From contig LVLI01000404.1 in assembly GCA_001687465.1 (NCBI GenBank), positions 1-13,737 on the forward strand: a stretch of 13,737 bases of DNA. The letters run 5' to 3'. The position numbers were made by a program, and so were the translations under genes. The first letter of the stretch is position 1; every line of letters starts with the position of its first letter. Shown in pieces: positions 1 to 7,558 of the stretch. Source of the stretch: Halocafeteria seosinensis. Lineage: Eukaryota; Sar; Bigyra; Bicosoecida. Under the pieces are notes generated by a model. It did not search any database and was not told the origin of the DNA. It saw only the letters and a program-made list of their open reading frames with translations.

Positions 1-12
1 CGGGGTAGCGGT

Positions 13-1740
13 ATGCCAACTAGAACAAGGACCGAGAACACGCAAACACATCTGCAAACTAGTGAGTCCCAACAGTATGTAGTACTCACGGAGAAGGAGA
101 TCGAGGAGCTGCGCACTCGAGTCTTACCTCATACGGGAGCGGCAGTGCACCGCCATGAGATTCCCAGAGCACTTGAAAAAGAGGATGAAGACAGGATCCT
201 GGAGTATATTAAGGCCGATCCAAAGCTTCGAGATTTTTATGGAGCACTGAACTCAGTCGTGTATGACTATTTTATTGCGGCTATGAGCATCCGGAGCGGG
301 GATGTTGTTGTGGATTCCAACGACAAGAAATCTATGGTCACTTCGTTACTTACTTCTTTGCTCCAAGGGTTTCCTATTATAAGTCAGATTAGCAGCGCCG
401 TAGACTCGATTGTGAAAGGCTACGTGATCCTGGATACTAACCGTGCGATGAGCAACTTGCTGTCTGTAGCACGTACTCATACAGACATTATGCAGCTCGT
501 CGAGCACGTTACTCGGAATATTGCTCTGGCGCTAAAAGAGTATATTGATACACTGGATTCAACGACAGAACCCAACAGTATCTGGCGACAAATTAAAGAT
601 CGCATCATGTCAGAACCACCAAACAACGTGTATGAAGAAGAAGGAATTGCATGTGGAGTGGCAATTGTCAAACTGTGCATGGAAGAGGGTGCCAGCTCCG
701 AGGTGTTTACAGCCCGAGGACTCCTGGGGAAATTAGGGTACGACCGCAGCTCCATCAGTCATGCTCTCCAAAAATACCAAGTGGAGGCATTAAGGCAGAA
801 TGCGACTGAGGTGAATTATTCTTCCGGAAACGTGATCCCCGACGAATGCCCCCGACACCCCAACGGATGCTCCCGACACTTCACATACCCTAACGAGAGG
901 ATAGCACAACTTGAATACCGAGTTCGCTTAGCCAGGCGGGGAACTACAACCGAAAACCATGAAAAGTTGCGAAGAGAATTGGAACGTCTGCGAGCTGAGC
1001 TAGATCAAGTGCGAGGAGCAGCGGCGACGGCCTCTGGCTTAGCAAACAGTGCCAAAGGGGAAGCCAAGGTTGCCAGAGAAATCGCTGAAGCGAACCAAGG
1101 TGATGAAGTCAAGGGCGGCAACGGTGTGAACTCTGAGAAGCAACTTAAATCGTGCCGGAACTCCAGGGCGTTGCCAGGACAGGACGCAAAGACCGGGTCC
1201 TTAGAAGCTCGCCTTGAGCATTTATCTCGTCGTGTGGACGAGCTCGCAGAAGCAGTATGCGACAACCGAGGTGCTATCAATCAGCAGGAGGAGCATCCGT
1301 CGAGTCGCGAGGTAGCCAGCAGACCCGCTCGCAGTTTCTCAACCGACCCTGGAGAATTCAAGCGGACTTATTTTCGTTTTGACTTTGCCGTGCAGACAGT
1401 GAAGAGAATCATAGATGCTCATGCAAACCCGAGCAACTGTCACAAATACTCACGTTATCCTTCTATGTTTGGTAAATTTTTCCGGAAGAAAGTATCCATT
1501 GCTGATCAATTGAAGAGTGGGTACGAATACGGCCCGAAATGTGTTCAAGGAGTCCAAATCTTGAGGTTTTTCCAGAACGAAGGCGCTTTATCCGCCATTC
1601 AGTCGGCAACAATTAGGGGAGAATTTGAAGAAGCGCTGAAGTATGCAAATGCTAAAACGACCGGTCGATTACAACATGCTGATCGTGTTCCGTACTGCTC
1701 ACTGATGCACTTTGGGACTTGGAAGTACCCAGATGCATGA
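13..1740 (+). CDS. Unrecognised 575-aa helical/coiled-coil protein
   Basis: I do not recognise this family. The frame runs from an ATG with a purine at -3 to TGA. The few codons upstream to the window edge are also open, so the start could lie further left. Residues 20-80 are charged and helical. Residues 108-175 form a hydrophobic, amphipathic helical block (LLTSLLQGFPIISQISSAV, then LLSVARTHTDIMQLVEHVT) that might be a death-fold-like or membrane-interacting bundle; that is a guess. Residues 279-289 read C-x2-H-x3-C-x2-H, a possible small metal knuckle. Residues 295-365 and 396-416 look like coiled coil (KLRRELERLRAELDQVR; LEARLEHLSRRVDELAEAV). Residues 448-575 form a separate, more globular C-terminal part rich in aromatics. 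I see no signal peptide, clear transmembrane helix or catalytic motif. It lies just left of the tandem array and shares no obvious sequence with it. The open frame is secure; the function is unknown. Confidence 0.72.
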   Translation: MPTRTRTENTQTHLQTSESQQYVVLTEKEIEELRTRVLPHTGAAVHRHEIPRALEKEDEDRILEYIKADPKLRDFYGALNSVVYDYFIAAMSIRSGDVVVDSNDKKSMVTSLLTSLLQGFPIISQISSAVDSIVKGYVILDTNRAMSNLLSVARTHTDIMQLVEHVTRNIALALKEYIDTLDSTTEPNSIWRQIKDRIMSEPPNNVYEEEGIACGVAIVKLCMEEGASSEVFTARGLLGKLGYDRSSISHALQKYQVEALRQNATEVNYSSGNVIPDECPRHPNGCSRHFTYPNERIAQLEYRVRLARRGTTTENHEKLRRELERLRAELDQVRGAAATASGLANSAKGEAKVAREIAEANQGDEVKGGNGVNSEKQLKSCRNSRALPGQDAKTGSLEARLEHLSRRVDELAEAVCDNRGAINQQEEHPSSREVASRPARSFSTDPGEFKRTYFRFDFAVQTVKRIIDAHANPSNCHKYSRYPSMFGKFFRKKVSIADQLKSGYEYGPKCVQGVQILRFFQNEGALSAIQSATIRGEFEEALKYANAKTTGRLQHADRVPYCSLMHFGTWKYPDA

Positions 1741-2123
1741 TGCAGATGCGGTCCTGAAAATTGCTTCCTTCACTTTCTTATCCGTGGTATTTCAAATTTC
1801 TTTTGTGGCATTATCCAATGTGTACACCCCTGAGGTTCCTCTACTTCGCTGTCCTCTAAATCATCCATCAACCACAGAATGTTGCAAACGGTACTGGTCT
1901 GAGACCCGCTTCGCCGAACCCTTGCTGCCACGCGGATTCTATGAATCATTTTCCAAAATGACATGCATAGTATTTGGCCTGCTCGTCGGCATTATACATT
2001 TGTGTTTTGTGTTGGGAAAGTTCACTGACCACCTCTGTATGTTCGGCTCCCTTCTCGTCCACGTCCGTCGGTGGCGACGTCCTCACCCCCTGCCCTGAGG
2101 CAGTGCCCTCTCTGTCTTCGTAA
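1741..2123. other. Unique spacer left of the array
   Basis: This stretch lies between the first gene and the first array unit and is not repeated wholesale in the other units. A + strand frame of 121 codons from ATG 1733 to 2098 with two hydrophobic stretches overlaps the end of the first gene, but nothing supports it as a gene. The right part, about 2050-2123, resembles the spacer segment 6135-6190 on the - strand, so the homology of the array edge fades out here. I see no clear polyadenylation signal, tRNA or other RNA gene. Confidence 0.5.
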
Positions 2124-3160
2124 GCGATGATGCCCTCTACGCGATCTTCAGATACATACATATCCTCTTCGTCCCCGGTTTCGACAGGTGCTGCGAATTC
2201 TTCATGTTTTTTCACTTCTGCCGATACAGTACTTCTCTAGTCCTGCGAAGAGTTACACCGTAGTTGGCTCGGACTGCAGTCACCTTCAGCTTCCTCTCAT
2301 TACACAGATTCTTCAGGTAAGGGATCGCATAGTGGACCAGACTATCGTCATGAAGTATGGTTTGCAGCTTTGCAGTTTAACCGTGACTGCACAGTAGCTT
2401 AAGCCCAGCGAAATCTATCTCAGAAGGCTCCTACGCCCCGTTCGGACTGTTTCACCGCAGTATTTCGAGAATCCACATCTGTTCATGTAAAGTATGTGGT
2501 CGTCAAATGGCTTGGCTACTTCAAACTCTATTGTCTGTCTGTAGGGAGATAAATTCATGAGTTCTCTTCTGATTTTTCCAGCTGCGCCACCCTCAACCTC
2601 GGGATCAAGTTCCTCCTCGAATGGAATACAGTAGGCACTTACAGTATTACTGCGCCCCCTCTCCGCAAAGACGCGTTGAATGTAATGGTCATTATCCGTT
2701 CCTTAACGAGTCCATGTTTGGACGACTATGGCACTGTAGCGGCTACCAACTGGAGTTTGATGGTCCTTGAATCCTCCGTGTCTAGCAACTCAACTCAACT
2801 GTTTCGTTTTGTGCTCAACTTCAGCGTCCACCAGGGTCGTCTAAATTTCGGGGCTTGTCCACAATCAATTGCACAGTAAGAAACACGTTCCCCTGCTTAC
2901 ATTGAGTGTCTGGTTGATGTGAAAAAGACGGAAATGGGAGTTACCTGGATCGGATTCTGTGCATATATGAGGTTGGGTTTGAACAATTTTCCGCATTCAA
3001 GCCCCTCGTCTTCTGCCGAAGTTTCTGGACACTATGCAAGTTGTATACAACATTGTTGACGAAACCATCACAGCGCAGAAGTGCTTGTAAGGCAGGATAT
3101 TCTTTTGGAGCACCGGTAGGGAAACCATTGGACCACCAGAGAAAGAATGAAGGAGAGTGT
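1946..3160 (-). pseudogene. Degenerate antisense gene remnant, unit 1
   Basis: Protein-like stretches on the - strand run from about 3150 down to 1946 but change frame several times. In order they are: a piece with EYPALQALLRCDGFVNNVVY; a putative intron donor CAG/GTAACT at about 2939-2947 (- strand); LTVQLIVDKPRNLDDPG; VELLDTEDSRTIKLQLVAA; an open piece 2415-2702 containing HYIQRVFAERG and ELDPEVEGGAAGK and ending in an in-frame TAG; a piece with YLRNLCNERKLKVT; and an open 3' piece 1946-2215 with KKHEEFAAPVE and MYVSEDRVEGIIAYEDREG. The last piece is longer here than in units 2 and 3. The LRNLC-x-ERKLKVT stretch is reminiscent of the first half of a SAP DNA-binding motif, but this is weak. 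Frameshifts and the stop argue for a decayed gene. A multi-intron live gene is less likely, because the breaks differ between units. Confidence 0.42.
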
Positions 3161-3189
3161 TATTCATCGCCTTTCTAAAGCTAATACCC

Positions 3190-6112
3190 ATGGCACGACG
3201 CACAGAGCATACCGGTAGATCAACTTTGTTCATTCTGGGATGGGCGGTGGTGTTGAAAGGGGTTCCCTCTATTGCTATCCGTCCTTGCTTGATCTCTGAT
3301 CATGGACTGGATCAAGAGCAACTGGACCTTGTGGTAGGCTCTTGTCGTTGCAGCACTGTGGTGCATGGATTCCGTACATGCCCTTGGAGAATGACAGCGT
3401 AAGTAAACCGTGATACTGAGATCAATCTGTCCGGCTCGGCTCGTTTCATCTCGTCTCGTCTTGTGTCGTCCTGTGCATTCGCTTCGCAGCAAGTGGAGAA
3501 GCAACCATATCCAATATTCTCTGGACCCATCAGGACAAGAGTCTCGCAACATGGAATCTTGGTATGAATACTGCATACGTGGAAAGACGAAGAAAAGTGT
3601 GGATTCCTCAACGAGGACTCTCGTGAAGGATCCAGTGGTGGCACCATTGCAGTGTAATGCCATTGAGCTTGTAGTTGCGCGCAAGCACACGACCACGTCC
3701 AACAAGAAGGCCGTGGGATGCTTCTGCAGTCTATGGCTAGCACCAAAAAAGAGTGTGTCCTTCGGAGTGAAGGATGGAGTTTATCCATGGTTGACTTGGG
3801 CAAAGACTAACTTCACTCGTTGCTGGAGCAAGCAGGGCAATACCTCCACTAGAACGATGACTACTATCGGTAGAACTCGAAGACATAGCTCTAGAGAGCG
3901 AAGTAGCTTTTTCTCATCGACTCATCTGTTCACTGGTGGTGCACCTCCACGAGAGACTACTGTTTTAATGACTCCCTACACGATACCGAATGATGATGCT
4001 CCACTCACTAGTGGCCTACTGAGTTTCCCTGGGTTGCTTAGTACCTTCGTTGAGCACAAGGGGTTTCTTAGATTCCATGGCTTGACATCTCCAGAAGAAG
4101 AATCGTTGGAAAGTCTACTATTATTCAGTGTACTTGTTGCATCGTTCCGGGTTCTATCATGGATTTGGCAGGTTGCGAATGATAAAAGCTTGGCAACTCC
4201 TGGAGAAGATTCCTCGGCGGTTCTTCGCAACTCTTTGCGAAGGACTTCTCCTTTGCAATATAGAGCCCAACTACAGATATTGCTTTGGCCAGTCTCTAAG
4301 GTAAAGCCTAAGCAGTGGAGACGGTCACCAACTGTGCGAAAATCTCTTGCTTGCGCACTGCGAACAACGAGTACTACATCAGTCGCGACGGTTATGCTAG
4401 CGTCATTGTTTTTTGGTTGCATCCTTATCCTCTCGAACGAGTCAGCGGCAGCAGATTTACGATCCGCCATTAAGAATGGGACTGAATTCTGTTTTCATTA
4501 CAATTTGGGTGAGAACCAGTTCGAAATGAATTGTAGTGTGTTGGCATGGGGCAATCATGGATATACCAACCAAGATTTCATCTCTTTGGATGCGAATGAG
4601 ATATTTGACGGTGGTCGGCAACATGGGAACTTCATAGATGTGAGCGGAATAACAGGTTTCGAAGGGCTGATTAAGATAATGGACGGTGTTACATCGTTTG
4701 ATCAAGCTCCTTTGATTCGCAATCTTGATGTGAGGAATGGGGAAACTGCATCCCTAGGTGGATTCATTGTCCGAGCACAGCAGACATTTTCTATCATAGA
4801 TTCATGCAGCTCATCAGGAGATATTGTGGGTAACCATGGTGCTGGTATATGTGGTTATCGAAGTGGTCTTGATCATGGTCAAGTCAAGATATCGAATTCG
4901 TATTCGACAGGGAGGATACTAGGTACTAATGCAGGTGGTATTGCAGGAAGCAGGGTAGGATACAATCATGGGATTGTCAATATCACGGATTGTTATTCGA
5001 CTGGGAATATTGAAGGACAACAAGCAGGTGGTATTTGTGGTACGGCTGCTGGTCATACGGATGGTCAAGTGTATATAACTCGTTCCTATTCCACAGGAGA
5101 TATCATTCCTAATGGTCGTGGTGGTATTGTGGGTGGTAATACTGGTTGGAACAATGGATTCGTTTATATCAAGGAATGTTATAGTATGGGCCAAATAAAG
5201 GTAGATTATAGTGGAGGAATTAGTGGAGTTGATACAGCAGATAATGGGGGTGAACTACATATTATAGATTGTTATACACGAGGAGTTATTAGTGGCACCA
5301 AAGCAGGAGGTATTACAGGATGGAAGACAGGAGGGCAATCAGGCCAAGCCACAGGAGATGTCTACATCACAAATACATATGCATCAGGTACAGCCACGGG
5401 GACGAATGCTGGTGGAATTATAGGATCTATATTAAGCGAAGCTACTGGTACAATCCACGTGAAATATTCGGTATACAACGGAAATGGACAGCCGATCGTA
5501 GGAGCGGACGATGGAAATAGGTTGGTCGAGACAGACAATTCAAATGATTTGACGGACATATGGGGACAACTGTATCAACCGGGAGAGTGGTCTGAGGACG
5601 TATGGACTTTAGATAACGACGAGGAGAATCTGCTACCAATTCTACGCTTTCAAGTACCAGCGAGTCTTACTCCTTCACCCATGGCGACACCAACAACGAC
5701 AGTGACAAGGTCGGAAACTCCTTCAAGCAGCTGTACCCCCACTCCATCGACATCGTCATCGTCATCGTCATCGCATAGCCAAACAAGGACTCCGACTGGA
5801 ACGGCAAGCCCCACGCCAACTTTGACACTTACCCAAGGTTCCACTTTCACGTCGACGACCACTAGGTCAGAGACTCTGTCAGGTGCTGCAAGTGCTACAC
5901 CAGCTTCGACATCTACTAGCTCGGCTTCATCTTCTACCAGAAGTTCTCCGACGACGACAGGAACGTCATCGTCGAGCTTGACTCCGACTCGAAGCTCCAT
6001 CCCCACAGGTTCCGAAACAAATAGCGCTTCAGTTACGGATAAACCAGACGATCAGTTTGACAGGATCACTGTACTACCTGCTCAAAGATCCAAACGCAAG
6101 GTAAATGGCTGA
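3190..6112 (+). CDS. GLUG-repeat membrane/secreted protein, copy 1 (two exons)
   Basis: Model: exon 1 3190-3398, intron 3399-3489, exon 2 3490-6112, giving 943 aa. The ATG in ACCCATGGCA is conserved in all three units, whereas frames upstream of it are not. The N terminus (MARRTEHTGR, then a hydrophobic stretch ending S-I-A near residue 30) looks like a signal peptide. A basic Ser/Thr-rich region follows. There is a hydrophobic helix near 278-297 and a second near 367-387 followed by ESAAA/DL, itself signal-peptide-like. Next comes a Cys-containing region, then seven GLUG-type repeats at 507-727 (core AGGIxG, then CYSTG). A conserved end cap follows, and a Ser/Thr/Pro-rich tail at 794-943 is probably O-glycosylated. 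GLUG repeats are known from surface proteins and are thought to form beta-solenoids. A surface or matrix role is inferred. If splicing did not occur, the first ATG would be 3551 (853 aa). Confidence 0.85.
3399..3489 (+). other. Predicted spliceosomal intron, copy 1 (91 nt)
   Basis: The donor is AGC/GTAAGTAAAC and the acceptor TTCGCAG/CAAG. Exon 1 leaves two bases of a codon (GC) and exon 2 supplies C, so Ala70 is split and the frame continues without a stop. The 5' part is AT-richer; the rest is a CTCGT-rich pyrimidine tract (CTCGTCTCGTCTTGTGTCG). Without splicing, the exon 1 frame stops at the donor itself (GCG TAA). Confidence 0.8.
4799..5461 (+). repeat. Seven GLUG-type coding repeats, copy 1
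   Basis: The 93-bp repeats encode 31 residues each; the sixth is 35. Consensus by eye is x-x-[CS]-Y-S-T-G-x-I-x-G-x-x-A-G-G-I-x-G-x-x-x-G-x-x-x-G-x-V-x-I. Each repeat carries the aromatic-S-T-G turn and a buried AGGIxG core, as expected for one rung of a beta-solenoid. A typical end cap follows: NGNGQPIVG, then a W-rich segment and LLPILRF. Confidence 0.88.
5751..5773 (+). repeat. (TCATCG)n microsatellite in the Ser tail, copy 1
   Basis: CATCG/TCATCG repeats encode the poly-Ser run of the tail. The same run is present unchanged at 10118-10140, with no length difference between copies 1 and 2. Confidence 0.8.
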
Positions 6113-6479
6113 AGATGTTCGGCCGGCCAGACATTTCAAGGAACCTCGTCCGTTGTCGCCGCTTTCCAGTCCCCCTTTTCCCCGTCTTTGTAGGTGATGA
6201 TGCCTTCTATGCCGTCTTCAGAAAAAATGTATATCCTCTCCATCCTCGTTTTTAACAAGGGCTGCAAGTTTTTCATGTCCCCCCACTGTTGCGTCGTAGC
6301 CGGACCGTGCAGAGTCAAACTGCCTTAATCTTAGGTCTATTACCGGTAAGAGCTTCGTGCAAGGTTCTCAATGAGGACGATTTACAAAAACTTACTTTCC
6401 AACAGTGTGTGTTGACAATGGCTTTGTCTTCTTCCGGTTGTTGGTGTCCTCCTTGTATTTTTCTACTCACTCAACTTAC
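6113..6479. other. Spacer between units 1 and 2, with a second diverged end-module
   Basis: This spacer follows the stop codon of copy 1. On the - strand, 6136-6300 encodes a relative of the 3' end of the antisense remnant: IYIFSEDGIEGIITYKDGEKG matches MYVSEDRVEGIIAYEDREG. Just upstream, in a neighbouring frame, HEKLAALVKNEDGED matches HEEFAAPVENGDKED, so a one-base frameshift separates the two halves. About 6320-6479 has no similarity I can place elsewhere except the equivalent unit 2 spacer. I found no convincing terminator or polyadenylation signal. Confidence 0.55.
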
Positions 6480-7500
6480 GCGATGATGCCGTCTACGCGA
6501 TCTTCAGATACATACATATCCTCTTTGTCCCCGTTTTCGACAGGTGCTGCAAATTCTTCATGTTTTTTCACTTCTGCCGATACAGTACTTCTCTAGTCCT
6601 GCGAAGAGTTACACCGTAGTTGGCTCGGACTGCAGTCACCTTCAGCTTCCTCTCATTACATAGATTCCTCAGGTAAGGGATCGCATAGTGGACCAGACTA
6701 TCGTCATGAAGTATGGTTTTCAGCTTTGCAGTTTAACCGTGACTGTACAGTAGCTTAAGCCCAGCGAAATCTGTCTCAGAAGGCTACTACACCCCGTTCC
6801 GACTGCTTCACCGCAGTATTTCGAGAATCCACATCTGTTCATGTAACGTATGTGGTCATCAAATAGCTTGGCTACTTCAAACTCTATCGTCTGTCTGTAG
6901 TGAGATAAATTCATGAGTTCTCTTCTGATTTTTCCAGCTGCGCCACCCTCAACCTCGGGATCAAGTTCCTCCTCGAATGGAATACAGTAGGCACTTACAG
7001 TATTACTGCGCCCCCTCTCCGCAAAGACGCGTTGAATGTAATGGTCATTATCCGTTCCTTAACGAGCCCATGTTTGGAGACTATGGCACTGTAGCGGCTA
7101 CCAACTGGAGTTTGATGGTCCTTGAATCCTCCGTGTCTACTGTATCAACTCAACTGTTTCGTTTTGTGCTCAACTTCAGCGTCCACCAGGGTCGTCTAAA
7201 TTTCGGGGCTTGTCCACAATCAATTGCACAGCAAGAAACACTTTCCCCTGCTTACATTGAGTGTCTGGTTGATGTGAAAATGACGGAAAGGGGAGTTACC
7301 TGGATCGGATCTTTGCATATACATGTATGAGGGTGGGTTTGAACATTTTCCGCATTCAAGCCCCTCGTCTTCTGCCAAAGTTTCTGGACACTACTGTATG
7401 CAAGTTGTCTACAACATTGTTGACGAAACCATCACAGCGCAGAAGTGCTTGTAATGCAGGATATTCTTTTGGAGCACCGGTGAGGAAGCCATTGGACCAC
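6480..7500 (-). pseudogene. Degenerate antisense gene remnant, unit 2
   Basis: This is the same remnant as in unit 1 with different damage. The open piece 6720-7058 (112 codons plus stop) contains HYIQRVFAERG, ELDPEVEGGAAGK, ELMNLSHYRQTIEFEVAKLF and YMNRCGFSKYCGEAV, and lacks the TAG that interrupts unit 1. The next piece, 6568-6723, is in another frame and contains AIPYLRNLCNERKLKVT, then ends in TGA. The 3' piece with KKHEEFAAPVENGDKEDMYV is in a third frame. It stops at GIIA*, where homology to unit 1 ends. A possible intron donor CAG/GTAACT survives near 7295-7303. A 5-bp indel near 7390 relative to unit 1 breaks the frame of the upstream piece. Decayed gene is my preferred reading. Confidence 0.42.
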
Positions 7501-7558
7501 TAGAGGAAGAATGAACCGGAAGAGAGTGTTATTCATCGCCTTTCTAAAGCTAATACCC

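Larger units (their letters stand above)
2124..6479. repeat. Tandem unit 1 (about 4.36 kb)
   Basis: This is the first copy of a direct tandem repeat. Homology to unit 2 starts sharply at GCGATGATGCC (2124, matching 6480 and 10847) and continues through the antisense remnant, the + strand two-exon gene and the spacer. The unit is 4356 bp, against 4367 bp for unit 2. The coding part aligns to unit 2 at a constant offset of 4367 through all of exon 2. The offset in the non-coding left part drifts from 4356 to 4369 through small indels. Confidence 0.93.

Noticed and set aside
1712-2098. Small + strand frame with two hydrophobic stretches after the first gene
   Set aside because: It overlaps the end of the 575-aa gene, starts with TTG or a late ATG (1733), lacks any family resemblance and crosses into the array edge.
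3410-3550. Reading the GLUG gene from GTG 3410 (or TTG 7828 in copy 2)
   Set aside because: Non-ATG starts are unlikely in a nuclear eukaryotic gene, and most of this stretch is the predicted intron. Use ATG 3190 spliced or ATG 3551 unspliced.
3312-3803. Long - strand open frame overlapping the GLUG gene, repeated at 7589-8170 and 12054-12533
   Set aside because: It is antisense to exons 1 and 2 and the intron, and its length and N terminus vary between units. The + strand model explains the conservation.
4310-4330. GTAAAG...GCAG inside exon 2 as a mini-intron
   Set aside because: It is only about 20 nt long and open in frame in all copies; in copies 2 and 3 the acceptor reads GCAC.
4799-5461. 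CRISPR-like or DNA-level repeat array
   Set aside because: The 93-bp periodicity is only at protein level; the DNA of successive repeats is diverged and coding throughout.
5650-6006. - strand open frame, Val/Asp-rich (also 10017-10373)
   Set aside because: It is the complement of the Ser/Thr/Pro tail; the (TCATCG)n and ACA/ACG codons produce Val/Asp-rich antisense frames without stops.
2124-6479. Transposable element
   Set aside because: I found no terminal inverted repeats, LTRs, target-site duplications, or transposase or reverse-transcriptase motifs; the units are simple direct tandem copies.
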